From NCBI RefSeq assembly GCF_022213955.1, contig NZ_JAKNTW010000019.1:186001-250000 (forward strand): a stretch of DNA of 64,000 bases, read 5' to 3'. Made by a program: the position numbers and the translations under genes. Positions 52,068-61,060 of the stretch are shown in pieces. Below the pieces are notes generated by a model. That model did no database searches, had not been told where the DNA came from, and saw only the letters and a list, made by a program, of their open reading frames with translations. Position 1 is the first letter of the stretch. Every line of letters starts with the position of its first letter. The stretch comes from Dolomitihabitans soli (GTDB lineage Bacteria > Actinomycetota > Actinomycetes > Streptosporangiales > Streptosporangiaceae).

Positions 52068-52178
52068 TCAGCCACCCTCACGCAGTCCGGTGGTCTCGAC
52101 CTTCTCGAGCCGCTTGATCTCGAGCTTGATCTTCTTGGTGGCCTTCTTGTCGTCGGTTACCTGATCCAGCTTCTCCAT
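52068..52178 (-). CDS. 36-residue precursor-like peptide ending in Gly-Gly
   Basis: ATG 52178 follows GGGAGG at a spacing of six; TGA is at 52068. The peptide starts MEKLDQVTDDKKATKKIKLE and continues IKRLEKVETTGLREGG. It is strongly charged, Lys/Glu-rich and helical, with no cysteine, serine or aromatic residue, and ends in a free Gly-Gly. It is first in an operon with an E1/ThiF-like enzyme and a membrane metalloprotease, both with peptide-recognition-like domains. A Gly-Gly terminus is what E1 enzymes activate in ubiquitin-like proteins, so the peptide is the likely substrate. A good promoter lies upstream. The peptide is too short for ordinary gene finding. Confidence 0.65.
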   Translation of the reverse strand: MEKLDQVTDDKKATKKIKLEIKRLEKVETTGLREGG

Positions 52179-52211
52179 GGTGCCTCCCAGGGATCGAGAC
52201 CGTTATCGGTG

Positions 52212-52240
52212 ATCATACATATCCGATATTCCAGATGTAA
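52212..52240 (-). promoter_or_regulatory. Promoter of the peptide/E1/protease operon
   Basis: On the minus strand -35 TTACAT (52235-52240) and -10 TATGAT (52212-52217) are separated by 17 bases, about 30 bases upstream of the peptide start. The segment is AT-rich compared with its surroundings. Confidence 0.55.
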
Positions 52241-52575
52241 GGGGATATTTATACGCGCGGTTGTCACCTGACCTGGTGGTGTTCGGTGACCGATCGACCA
52301 TCAGGCTCGCGGAGCTACAGGGGCGTTCGGGACGGCTCGGTACCAGGCAGGCGAACGGCAACAGGCCGCCGTAGGGCGATCTGCCGATCGAGGCCGTACC
52401 GACCGTCAGGCAGTTCGATCAGGACTCCGCAGGTGTAGATGAGCACCGGCTTCAGGAAAGGTCGTGCTCACCATCGATGCGATGTCAGGGCCGGTTTGGC
52501 GCGCAGTTCGTACGGCACTGACAGGCGGTCGTCTACTGCGCCCAGGAAATCGGTGATGTGAGCTGACCGGCCGCC
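52241..52575. other. Gap with possible decayed coding sequence
   Basis: Minus-strand frames include LIYTCGVLIELPDGRYGLDR and ITDFLGAVDDRLSVPYELRA, which look protein-like but are short, lie in different frames and lack starts. They may be remnants of a lost gene. I cannot identify it. Confidence 0.3.
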
Positions 52576-53547
52576 CTAGTTTGAATGCTCGATAATGATC
52601 ACGACGTTTCCTGTTTTCTGGCCTGTCTCGACGTAGCGGAAGGCTTCGACGATCTCGTCCAATGGATACCGACGGTCGATGACAGGCTTGAACTCGCCGG
52701 ACTCGATCAGTTCCTTGAAATACGTCGCCGTCGCCGGGTCGTTCGTCGGGAGGGGAAACACGACCTTCTTGCCGCGGAGCAGCGGAGTGGTCAGTGCCAG
52801 GATCGGATTCTGGAGAAATGGGCCCAGGTCAGACGCGACATAGATTCCGCGCGGTTTCAGCAGCCGCCTGCATCGGCCGAACGTGCTCTTGCCGACCGCG
52901 TCGATGACGACGTCGTATCGCTGTTCGTCCTTCGTGAAGTCCTCGGCCGTGTAGTCGATGACTTCGTCGGCGCCCAGGCCCCTGACCAGCTCCACGTTCT
53001 TCGTCCCGCAGACCGCTGTCACGCGGACGCCGAGACTCCTCAGCAGCTGGACCGCCGCCGACCCGATGGCGCCGCTCGCGCCGTAGACCAGCACGTTGTG
53101 GCCGGCCTGGACCTTCGCACTCCTGATGAGCGAGAGGGCGTAGTGCGAACCCTCGATGCTGGGAGCGGCCTCCTCGTAGGTCAGGCCCGCCGGCATGAGC
53201 GCGAGCGTGCCGTCCTGCGGAATCGACATGTATTCGGCATGGGCCCCGAACGTGCCGTCGTTGTATCCGAACACCCGGTCGCCGACCTTGAAGGACGTGA
53301 CGCCGCCGCCCACGGCCTCGACTTCTCCCGCGAATTCGTTTCCGAGGATCGTCACCCTTGGCCTGACAAGCCCCATGAGGAATCTCCAGATGAAGGGCTT
53401 GGCGGCCCGCAGGCCGCAGTCCGTGCGATTGACCGTCGCCGCATGGACCTTGACGAGCAGTTCGTCGTCCTTGACCGTGGGCTTCTCCGCCGCTGAGACA
53501 CGAATCACGTCTGGCGGGCCATATCTGGTGCGAACGGCGGCCTTCAT
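52576..53547 (-). CDS. NAD(P)-dependent alcohol dehydrogenase/quinone reductase (MDR family)
   Basis: A 323-residue medium-chain dehydrogenase/reductase. It opens MKAAVRTRYGPPDVIRVSAA, has ILGNEFAGEVEAVGGGVTSF with KVGDRVFGYN, the nucleotide loop VLVYGASGAIGSAAVQLLRS, and GADEVIDYTAEDF. Zinc-ligand Cys-His-Glu patterns are not complete, so it is of the zinc-independent quinone-oxidoreductase type. It reduces quinones or enones with NADPH. ATG 53547 begins the conserved sequence; the in-frame extension to 53622 is not conserved-looking. Confidence 0.9.
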   Translation of the reverse strand: MKAAVRTRYGPPDVIRVSAAEKPTVKDDELLVKVHAATVNRTDCGLRAAKPFIWRFLMGLVRPRVTILGNEFAGEVEAVGGGVTSFKVGDRVFGYNDGTFGAHAEYMSIPQDGTLALMPAGLTYEEAAPSIEGSHYALSLIRSAKVQAGHNVLVYGASGAIGSAAVQLLRSLGVRVTAVCGTKNVELVRGLGADEVIDYTAEDFTKDEQRYDVVIDAVGKSTFGRCRRLLKPRGIYVASDLGPFLQNPILALTTPLLRGKKVVFPLPTNDPATATYFKELIESGEFKPVIDRRYPLDEIVEAFRYVETGQKTGNVVIIIEHSN

Positions 53548-53727
53548 GGCCTGATTGTAACCACCAAATGGAGATCGTATTGAAGTCTCGCGTTCGCAAT
53601 TCGACTGTTTGCCGGTTGGCAATTGAACACGGCCGCGACGCCGAGTGTCTCGATCGCGAGGGCGGTTCTGGTCAGGAAAGGGCGGGCGCCGGGCCCGGTG
53701 GCTTTACCTCCGCCGGGCCCGGCGGCT

Positions 53728-56055
53728 TTACCTCTGAGGAGTCCAGAAGCGCGGCACGGGGACCCGCGACCAGTCGAGGTCCGAGCCGAAGTAGAAGCTC
53801 GGATACGCGGGCTGGTTGTAGGTCGTCTGCTGCCGGGCGACCTCCACCCGGTACTGCGGGTCGTGCATGAGGGTGTACAGCTTGCGGTCCGTCGCCTCGG
53901 TGCTGAGGTGGACGCGGATCGCGGTGCTGTCGGCGGTTCGGACCAGCAGTTCCTCGCGCCAGTCGCCGAAGACGTCGGCGACCAGTCCGGGGTTGCCCTT
54001 CGTCCCGTTGTTGGTCAGCGTGCCCTCCGCCCTGAGCACGGTGCCGCGCTTCCAGTCGTCGATGGTCGGGGTCTGCAGGACGGTGGTGGCGGTGCCGTTG
54101 ACGAGCTGGGTGGTCATGTCGGCCGCCCAGCGGATGCTCATGTTGGTGCCCGGAGCGTTTCTGCCCAGGTAGTCGCCGCGAGCCGACCACAGGCCCGCCT
54201 GGACCGCCTGGTTGGGGGGCATCGAGGACCACGCCTCGAAACCGCGGATGGCGGGGTCGATGTCGCCGACCATGCCACGTCCGGTGTCCACGCCGCTGTA
54301 GCCGCCGAAGAGCACCTCGCCGTCGGCGGCGTCACGCATCGCCCAGCCGCAGGGAGCCCACGGGCCGCCCTCGTGCACCGTCCAGATCTCCAAGCCCGCA
54401 CGATCGGGGTCGAGGTCGCCGACGTGCATGGCGTCACCGTGGCCCAGCCGGACGTGCTGCCCCGGCACGCTGCTCTCCGGCGGGGCTTCGGCGAACGAGG
54501 AGTACAGCAGGCTGCCGTCGTGGTCGATCGTCGCGGCGCCGTAGATGATCTCCTGCTTGCCGTCGCCGTCCACGTCGGCCGCGCTCAGGGAGTGGAATCC
54601 CTGGGTGGTGAGGGTGGCGAACTCCGGATCGGTGCCGTTCACTCCGTGCGGCGCCGCGTTGAACGGGTTCGACATCGGCACGTGGCCGCTGTCGACGTAC
54701 CAGACCTCCTTCAGCTTTCTGCCGTTCCAGTCGTAGGCCACGAGCGTGGAGCGGGTGTAGTAGCCGCGGGCGAAGACGGCGGACGGGCGCCTGCCGTCCA
54801 GGTAGGCGACGCCGGCCAGGAACCGATCGACGCGGTTGGCCGGTTCGATGCGGGCCATCGCGTAGTCGCCCCAGAGCAGCCCGTCATCGCCGCGACCGGG
54901 CTTGTAGCGAATCGTCTGCAGTTCCCTGCCGTTGGCGCCGTCCAACACCGACAGATACTCCGGCCCGGTGATGACGAAGCCGGCGAACTCCCGCAGCCGG
55001 TTGTTGGCGCTGCGGCTGGGCGCGTAGACGTCGACGAAGTGGTTCGCGAGTTCCGTGGCGTCTTCCCGGGAGAGCGGGTAGTCGCGGGTCGGTTCGATGC
55101 CGAACGCCTGCTCAAGAGTCGCCGGCCAGCGTCCGGCGACCACCTCGGGATGTTCGTGCCACCCCTGGAACATCTCGACGACGTGGTCGAAGTAGCCGGC
55201 GGCGCTCTTGCGATAGTCGTCGGTGTTCGAGTATCCGGCCCGGAGATCCTGCTTGGGCAGGGTGATGTGGCGTTCGGAGGCCACGTCGCCGTTGGCGTGA
55301 TAGCGGATCATCTTCGTGCCGGGGGCGGTCTTCAGCATCATCTCCGAACGGCCGTCACCGTCGAAGTCGTAGACCAGGAACTGGGTGTAATGGGCTCCGG
55401 CGCGGATGTTGACCCCGAGGTCGAGCCGCCAGAGCAGGGTGCCGTCGAGTTCGTAGGTGTCGAGAAAGGTCGAGCCCGTGTATCCGCGCTGGGAGACGTC
55501 CTTGGCATTCGACGGGTCCCATTTGACGATGAACTCGTACCGTCCGTCGCCGTTGACGTCGCCGACGCTCATGTCGTTGGCCGAATAGGTGTACGGCTCG
55601 CCGGCCGGCGTGACACCGCCGGCGGGTTTCCGCAGCGGCAGGTCGTGAAACGAGCCGGACCACGGCGCGACCGCCGCGCTGCGCCGCCCCTCGTCGCCGT
55701 CGACGATCGCGGCCACACGGTACTCGGCGGCGCCGGTGCCGTCGGCATCGCGGTAGTTGGTGCTGCCGGTGACCGTCGCGATCGGCCGCCCGTCCCGGTA
55801 GACCCGGAAGTCGGCGCCGGTCATTCCGGTGTCGCCGTGCCCGGACACCTCGTCGCCGAGTAGCCGCCAGCTGAGAAAGACGCCTTCACCGGTGGCCGCG
55901 GCGACGAGTCCTCGGTCGAGGTGTTCGAGCTGGACGCCCTTGCCCGGCCGCCCGTGGTCGTTGTCGTCGGCGGCGGCCGGAACGGTTACCAGGGTGGTGC
56001 AGAGCAGTGCCGAGGAAACGGCGGTGAGTGCGCGACGAATGCTGGGGGGACTCAT
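53728..56055 (-). CDS. Secreted rhamnogalacturonan lyase, PL11 family
   Basis: A 775-residue exported enzyme. A signal peptide (RRALTAVSSALLCTTLVTVP, then AAA) precedes GVQLEHLDRGLVAAATGEGV and an FnIII-like domain. The eight-bladed propeller follows, with repeated calcium-binding DxDGD loops: SVGDVNGDGRYEFIVKWDPS, YDFDGDGRSEMMLKTAPGTK, DVDGDGKQEIIYGAATID. This is the PL11 signature. The enzyme cleaves the rhamnogalacturonan I backbone of pectin by beta-elimination outside the cell. ATG 56055 follows AGGAG by eight bases; the in-frame extension to 56253 is not a signal peptide. A LacI-like box upstream may control it. Confidence 0.93.
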   Translation of the reverse strand: MSPPSIRRALTAVSSALLCTTLVTVPAAADDNDHGRPGKGVQLEHLDRGLVAAATGEGVFLSWRLLGDEVSGHGDTGMTGADFRVYRDGRPIATVTGSTNYRDADGTGAAEYRVAAIVDGDEGRRSAAVAPWSGSFHDLPLRKPAGGVTPAGEPYTYSANDMSVGDVNGDGRYEFIVKWDPSNAKDVSQRGYTGSTFLDTYELDGTLLWRLDLGVNIRAGAHYTQFLVYDFDGDGRSEMMLKTAPGTKMIRYHANGDVASERHITLPKQDLRAGYSNTDDYRKSAAGYFDHVVEMFQGWHEHPEVVAGRWPATLEQAFGIEPTRDYPLSREDATELANHFVDVYAPSRSANNRLREFAGFVITGPEYLSVLDGANGRELQTIRYKPGRGDDGLLWGDYAMARIEPANRVDRFLAGVAYLDGRRPSAVFARGYYTRSTLVAYDWNGRKLKEVWYVDSGHVPMSNPFNAAPHGVNGTDPEFATLTTQGFHSLSAADVDGDGKQEIIYGAATIDHDGSLLYSSFAEAPPESSVPGQHVRLGHGDAMHVGDLDPDRAGLEIWTVHEGGPWAPCGWAMRDAADGEVLFGGYSGVDTGRGMVGDIDPAIRGFEAWSSMPPNQAVQAGLWSARGDYLGRNAPGTNMSIRWAADMTTQLVNGTATTVLQTPTIDDWKRGTVLRAEGTLTNNGTKGNPGLVADVFGDWREELLVRTADSTAIRVHLSTEATDRKLYTLMHDPQYRVEVARQQTTYNQPAYPSFYFGSDLDWSRVPVPRFWTPQR

Positions 56056-56573
56056 GCCACGGGCTCCTAAGGTAAGGCTCGCTGGGGGACGATCCTTATG
56101 CGGCACCACAGGTTGCCTCGTGCTTCGAACCGGGTGCCGGGGCTGTGCTCGCTGACGGCTGCGGGGGGCGGGGTGCGGGGTCAGGTCGGCGAATGAGCGA
56201 GGCGGCCGATGCGGTGCGTCGATGCGTGGGGGCAGGCGTTCCGCGGGGTTCACTTCCTGCCCCAGGACGGATTAAATCGATACAAACAAAGCGGAGGCTA
56301 TTGACGACCCGATGGCTTTGTCAAGCGAATGTATGTGCAGTTTTACTGCTAAACCCCAGCTCACAGCGTTGATCTTGTGATGGTGTCCGAGTTTCGCATT
56401 CCAGAGCGCCGATGCTAATCCGCCGACCGGACAGCCGATAAACGAAAGGCCTGCACTCTCGCAGGGTCTGGAAGGACACGAACACGCCGGCCGGGGAGGA
56501 GCGGTGACCGAAATCCGCGCCGGAAAACCGGCTGACCGCGGGGGGTGAGCCGGACGTCAGCGTGGTGTCGAGG
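56056..56573. promoter_or_regulatory. Upstream region of the PL11 gene with LacI-like box
   Basis: This 518-base gap holds no gene. At 56272-56286 TTAAATCGATACAAA is nearly symmetric about ATCGAT, like LacI-family operators of sugar genes. A TTGAC...TGTCAA inverted pair follows at about 56302-56325. Both lie in the AT-rich part, 220-270 bases before the lyase start. The adjacent family 10-like glycosidase gene ends at 56574. Confidence 0.35.
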
Positions 56574-58589
56574 TCAGATCTTCGTGATTCGGACGGCGTC
56601 GGCGATGACGTAGCCGGTGGTGGAGGTCCAGCGGCTGACGCCTACGACGTTGCGGGTGCCGGCGGCGAGGGAGAACGTGCCCAGGGTGCGCCACTGGCCG
56701 CCGTTGACGCGTTGGTCCACGTTGATGGTCTGGTTGCCGCCGGCGGTGGCCACGATGAACGGGGTCGCGCTGTTGTAGCCGGAATTCGCCGGGTACCAGA
56801 TCTCGATCCGATAGTTTCCGGCGGCGGGGAGCTGGGCCGCGAACCAGGCCGGGTCACTGGCCGCGACGGGGGAGGCGAAGCGGTAGTCGGTGCCGTGCAT
56901 CTGGGCGGAGAACGTGGAGGTGCCCCAGGCGGAGCCGGCGGTGAAACCGGGGGCCGCGTTGTCGACGACGATGCTGTCGCCCCCGGTGCCCGTGACGGAT
57001 CTCCCGGCGCTCGGCGTGCTCTCGTGGTGCGACCGGGAAAGGGCCGTCACGTAGTAGGTGTAGGCGCCGGTGGCCGTGGCGGTGGCGTCGGTGAAGGTGG
57101 TCCCCCGGGTGGTGGTGAGGAGGTTGCGGGCGTCGGCGAAGGTGCACTCGTCGGGGGCGGGGGCGCCGTTCACCCGGTAGATCGCGTAGGAGACCGGGGT
57201 GCTGGTGCCGCCGCGTTGCCAGGTGAGCGCTACCCCGCCGGAGGTGCGGGTGGCGGCGGTGATGGCGGGGGCGGGCGGCGGGGCGGCGGTGCCGTACGAG
57301 GGGAGGAGTGCGGGTTTGGTGTAGTGGTCGGCCGCCAGTCGGGTGATGGCGCCGATGCGGTCGGCCTTGACGTCCTTGGCGCTGAACAGGATGTCGCCGG
57401 CCACCTCCGGGTGCTGCCGGTTGTAGCGGAGGTGGTCGCTGAGCTCGGCGGTCCGTTGCCAGGCGGCGTCCTGGCCGCTCGCCCCGGCCCGGTAGGCGGC
57501 CTGCCCGACGAGCAACTGGACGCCGGTTCCCCGCACCGTGGCCGCCCACCAGGCGGTGAGGGTCTCGTAGTCGGCGGTGGCGAAGCCGATGTGCCAGTAG
57601 ATCTGCGGTGCGATGTAGTCGACCCAGCCCTCCTTCACCCAGCGCCGGGTGTCGGCGTAGATGGCGTCGTAGGACTGCATGCCGGAGGTCTGGGAGCCGA
57701 GCGGGTCGGTGGCGGAGTTGCGCCAGATGCCGAACGGGCTGACGCCGAACCTGACTTCCGGCTTGGCCGTGTGGATCCGCTGGTCGAGCTCCTTCACCAG
57801 CACGTTGACGTTGTCGCGCCGCCAGTCGTGGATGGAGGTGAAGCCGCCGCCGTACTGGGCGTAGGTGGCGGCGTCGGGGATCGTCTGGCCGCTGACCGGA
57901 TAGGGATAGAAGTAGTCGTCGAGGTGCACGCCGTCGAGGTCGTAGCGGGTGACGGCGTCCATGACGGCGGTCTCGATGAAGGTCCTGACGGCGGGGATTC
58001 CCGGGTTGTAGTAGAGCTTGCCGCCGTACGCGAACCGCCAGCCGGGGTTCTGCCTGGCGGGGTGGCTCGCCACGAGCCGGGAGGCGTCGGCGTGGTTGGC
58101 GATCCGGTAAGGGTTGAACCAGGCGTGGAACTCCAGGTTGCGGGCGTGCGCCTCGGCGACCATGAACGCCATCGGGTCGTAGCCCGGGTTCACTCCCTGG
58201 GTGCCGGTCAGCCACTGCGACCACGGCTCGTGGGGTGACGGCCAGAACGCGTCGGCCGTGGGCCTGACCTGCACGACGACGGCGTTCATGCGCCTCTGGA
58301 CGGCGAGGTCGAGCCAGGCCCGGAACTCCGACTGCTGCGCCTGGACGCTCAGGCCGGTCCTGCTCGGCCAGTCGATGTTGGCCACGCTGGCGATCCACAT
58401 GCCCCGGAACTGGCGCTTCGGGGTGGCCGGGTCCGTGGTGCAGGCGAGCGTTGCCGACGTGCCCGCCGCCGGCGGGGAGACGACCTCGGACGCCGCGGCG
58501 GGCGCGACGCCGGTGGTGAGGGCGAGCAGGAGAGCCGTGATGCCCATGGTCGGGAGCCGCCACCGCCGGGCCGCGCGATACGTCGTCAC
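56574..58589 (-). CDS. Secreted family 10-like glycosidase (GHL10) with golvesin-type C-terminus
   Basis: A 671-residue exported protein. The signal peptide (MGITALLLALTTGVAPAAAS) leads to the GHL10/DUF187 barrel: FRGMWIASVANIDWPSRTGL, AVVVQVRPTADAFWPS, FHAWFNPYRIANHAD, YDLDGVHLDDYFYPYP, VDYIAPQIYWHIGF. An FnIII domain (residues about 430-520) and a golvesin-like C-terminal domain follow (SAWGTSTFSAQMHGTDYRFA to TGYVIADAVRI). Such enzymes act on extracellular glycans, probably of bacterial surfaces. Start GTG 58589; no clear ribosome binding site. The C-terminal domain closely matches that of the divergent amidase gene. Confidence 0.9.
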   Translation of the reverse strand: MTTYRAARRWRLPTMGITALLLALTTGVAPAAASEVVSPPAAGTSATLACTTDPATPKRQFRGMWIASVANIDWPSRTGLSVQAQQSEFRAWLDLAVQRRMNAVVVQVRPTADAFWPSPHEPWSQWLTGTQGVNPGYDPMAFMVAEAHARNLEFHAWFNPYRIANHADASRLVASHPARQNPGWRFAYGGKLYYNPGIPAVRTFIETAVMDAVTRYDLDGVHLDDYFYPYPVSGQTIPDAATYAQYGGGFTSIHDWRRDNVNVLVKELDQRIHTAKPEVRFGVSPFGIWRNSATDPLGSQTSGMQSYDAIYADTRRWVKEGWVDYIAPQIYWHIGFATADYETLTAWWAATVRGTGVQLLVGQAAYRAGASGQDAAWQRTAELSDHLRYNRQHPEVAGDILFSAKDVKADRIGAITRLAADHYTKPALLPSYGTAAPPPAPAITAATRTSGGVALTWQRGGTSTPVSYAIYRVNGAPAPDECTFADARNLLTTTRGTTFTDATATATGAYTYYVTALSRSHHESTPSAGRSVTGTGGDSIVVDNAAPGFTAGSAWGTSTFSAQMHGTDYRFASPVAASDPAWFAAQLPAAGNYRIEIWYPANSGYNSATPFIVATAGGNQTINVDQRVNGGQWRTLGTFSLAAGTRNVVGVSRWTSTTGYVIADAVRITKI

Positions 58590-58781
58590 AGAAAGAAAGT
58601 TTCAACTTCGCAACCCGAAAGCGCAACAGTCTTCACTATGTCCGTTTTACGCCGTTTCTTGCCCCTTCGCGATAAGGGAGAAAATTTTCGTCCACAAACT
58701 CGGTAATGTCAATTATCGACATTTGTCATGAGATGCACTTACTGTGCATGCCAGTTGGCACCCCCCGATCGAGGAGCGATC

Positions 58782-60284
58782 ATGACGCTCACCCGCACCC
58801 GATTAGTCGCCATCCTGGCCTGCCTCGCCGCCGCCCTCCTGGTCCTCGCCGGCCGTCCGGCGGTCGCCGTCGCCGACGAGCCGCTGGCCGGCGCGTTCGA
58901 CCGCGCCGCCTCCGCCCACGACGTGCCCAGGGACCTTCTGGTCGCCCTGGCCTACGCCGAGACCCACCTCGACGGCCACGGCGGCGAGCCCAGTGCCAGC
59001 GGCGGGTACGGCGTGATGCACCTGGTCAGCAACCCGACCACGCACTCCCTCGAAAAGGCGGCCGAACTCACCCGCCTGCCGGTCGCCGACCTGCGCGCCG
59101 ACACCGACGCCAACATCCTCGGCGGCGCCGCCGTCCTGCGCTCGTACGCCGACGAACTGGGTCTCGACGAGACCGCGCGCAAGGACGCCGGCCGTTGGTA
59201 CCAGGCGGTCGCCAAGTACGGCAACGCCTCGACCGACGACACGGCACGCCTCTACGCCGACACCGTCTACGAACTCCTGGGCACCGGCCTGCAGAGCGCC
59301 GGCGTCACCGTCAAGCCGCAGGAGGTCACCGCGGACCGGGGCCGCCTCGCCCGGACGCGCGACCTCAACGCGGCGGCCGCCGGCCCGGACTACCCGCCCG
59401 CGGCCTGGGTGCCCGCCTACTCCGGAAACTACGCCGTCGCCAACCGGCCGTCGAGCTCCGCGATCGACCGGATCGTGATCCACGTGGCCCAGGGCTCGTA
59501 CGCCGGCACCATCTCCTGGTTCCAGAACGCGAGTTCCAACGTCTCGTCGCACTACGTCGTACGCTCCTCCGACGGCGCCGTCACCCAGATGGTCCGGCAC
59601 AAGGACGTCGCCTGGCACGCCGGGAACTGGAACTCCAGGTCCGTCGGGATCGAGCACGAGGGCTTCGTCAACAACGCCTCGTGGTTCACCGACGCGATGT
59701 ACCGCTCCTCCGCCGCGCTGACCCGCGCCATCGCCGACAAACACGGCATCCCCAAGGACCGCACACACATCGTCGGACACAACCAGGTGCCCGGCGCGAC
59801 GCACACCGACCCCGGCCCCAACTGGAACTGGGCCAAGTACATGGAGTACGTGACCGGTGGCGGCGGCACCCCGTCCTGGACCGTCACCCTGGACAACGCC
59901 ACGGCGGGGCAGTTCACCGCCAGTGCGAACTGGGGCACGTCCGCCTTCTCCGGCCAGCGTCACGGAGCGGACTACCGGTTCGCCACTCCGGTCGCCGCCA
60001 GCGACCCGGCCTGGTTCCGGACGAACATCCCCGTCGCGGGCACCCACCGCGTCGAGGTCTGGTACCCGGCGGACCCCGGCTACAACAGCTCCGCCCCCTA
60101 CATCGTGGCCGCCACCGGCGGTAACCAGACGGTCTACGTCGACCAGCGGTCCGGCGGAGGCGGCTGGCACACCATCGGCACCTTCTCCCTGAACGCCGGC
60201 GACCAGAACATCGTCGGCGTCAGCCGCTGGACCTCCGGCACCGGCTACGTCATCGCCGACGCCGTCCGCATCTCCCGCCTCTGA
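58782..60284 (+). CDS. Secreted N-acetylmuramoyl-L-alanine amidase with golvesin-type C-terminus
   Basis: A 500-residue exported protein. ATG 58782 follows GAGGAG; the signal peptide is LVAILACLAAALLVLAGRPA up to AVADE. An N-terminal helical domain (AHDVPRDLLVALAYAETHLD, SGGYGVMHL) resembles a lytic transglycosylase fold. The Amidase_2 domain has IDRIVIHVAQGSYAGTISWF (zinc His), SHYVVRSSDG, IEHEGFVN, and HIVGHNQVPGATHTDPG with the second His and Asp. It cleaves the amide bond between muramic acid and the stem peptide. The golvesin-like end (SGQRHGADYRFATPVAASDP to TGYVIADAVRI) is nearly the same as in the divergent glycosidase. Confidence 0.9.
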   Translation: MTLTRTRLVAILACLAAALLVLAGRPAVAVADEPLAGAFDRAASAHDVPRDLLVALAYAETHLDGHGGEPSASGGYGVMHLVSNPTTHSLEKAAELTRLPVADLRADTDANILGGAAVLRSYADELGLDETARKDAGRWYQAVAKYGNASTDDTARLYADTVYELLGTGLQSAGVTVKPQEVTADRGRLARTRDLNAAAAGPDYPPAAWVPAYSGNYAVANRPSSSAIDRIVIHVAQGSYAGTISWFQNASSNVSSHYVVRSSDGAVTQMVRHKDVAWHAGNWNSRSVGIEHEGFVNNASWFTDAMYRSSAALTRAIADKHGIPKDRTHIVGHNQVPGATHTDPGPNWNWAKYMEYVTGGGGTPSWTVTLDNATAGQFTASANWGTSAFSGQRHGADYRFATPVAASDPAWFRTNIPVAGTHRVEVWYPADPGYNSSAPYIVAATGGNQTVYVDQRSGGGGWHTIGTFSLNAGDQNIVGVSRWTSGTGYVIADAVRISRL

Positions 60285-60294
60285 CCCGAGGGGC

Positions 60295-60330
60295 ACGGCC
60301 CGCGCCTTCTTCCCCTGAGGCGCGGGCCGT
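60295..60330 (+). terminator. Hairpin terminator of the amidase gene
   Basis: ACGGCCCGCGCC pairs exactly with GGCGCGGGCCGT at 60319-60330 around a 12-base loop, ten bases after the stop. Confidence 0.85.
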
Positions 60331-60564
60331 ACCTCATGTCGCCCTGCGTAGCCGCAACGTGCTACATGCTTTGCCCTTCGGTCAGGGGCACATCTGAGGC
60401 GATCTCGGCTGCTGGAGCCGGTGAACGTTACTGGACGCATGTCGGCCACCGTCCGGGGTCGTAGGTGTATCCGCCCCCAGGAGGAACGACCTCTCGCCTG
60501 GGGACCGATGTGCCACCCAGGACCCGCTTTCTAAGGTCGTCGTATAGACCCAAGGAGGCTGGAC

Positions 60565-61041
60565 ATGTCAGATCAGAAACAACAGGCGATCGTACGGCGG
60601 GTCATCGCGCGCGGGAGCTTCTGCACCATCGCGACGTCGTCGTCGGCGAACCGGCCGCACATCGCGGGCGTGCTGTACGCCGAGGCGGCAGGGCACCTCT
60701 ACATGAGCACCTTCGAGAGCAGCGTCAAGGCGCGCAACATCCGGGAGAACGGCCGGGTCGCCGTCTGCGTCACGGCCCGGCGCTATCCCTTCGTCCCGCC
60801 GTTCAGCCTGCACTTCCAGGGGCGGGCGGAACTCATCCCCGGGGACGACCCGCGAATCGCCGAGCTGGTCGAGGCCGGGAAGCTCAAGGCGATCACCTCG
60901 CACGGGGAGCTCGACCTGCCGGGCAACTGCTTCATCCAGGTGACCCCGTCGCGGAGGGTCTCGACGTTCGGGTTCGGGGTGCCGCTGCGCACGCTGATCC
61001 GGGATCCGCTCGGTGGCGGGCGCAGCGTGGAGATGGTCTGA
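60565..61041 (+). CDS. Pyridoxamine 5'-phosphate oxidase family protein
   Basis: A 158-residue split-barrel flavin- or F420-binding protein: RVIARGSFCTIATSSSANRP, HIAGVLYAEAAGHLYMSTFE, SSVKARNIRENGRVAVCVTA, and FSLHFQGRAELIPGDDPRI. The pattern is that of the PNPOx-like family; the cofactor cannot be told from sequence alone. ATG 60565 follows AAGGAGG. It ends 20 bases before the histidine kinase gene and may be co-transcribed with it. Confidence 0.85.
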   Translation: MSDQKQQAIVRRVIARGSFCTIATSSSANRPHIAGVLYAEAAGHLYMSTFESSVKARNIRENGRVAVCVTARRYPFVPPFSLHFQGRAELIPGDDPRIAELVEAGKLKAITSHGELDLPGNCFIQVTPSRRVSTFGFGVPLRTLIRDPLGGGRSVEMV

Positions 61042-61060
61042 GAAGCAGGTGGCTGGCACC

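Noticed and set aside
52068-52178. Pup-like protein (prokaryotic ubiquitin-like) reading of the 36-residue peptide
   Set aside because: Pup ends in Gly-Gly-Gln or Glu, is about 64 residues long, and is encoded with proteasome genes, none of which are here.
53623-55863. A 746-codon plus-strand open frame
   Set aside because: Antisense to the PL11 lyase gene; its translation is Val/Arg/Gly-rich without domains.
56562-60449. Long open frames antisense to the glycosidase and amidase genes
   Set aside because: Gly/Val/Arg-rich translations without motifs, while the sense frames have signal peptides and complete domains.
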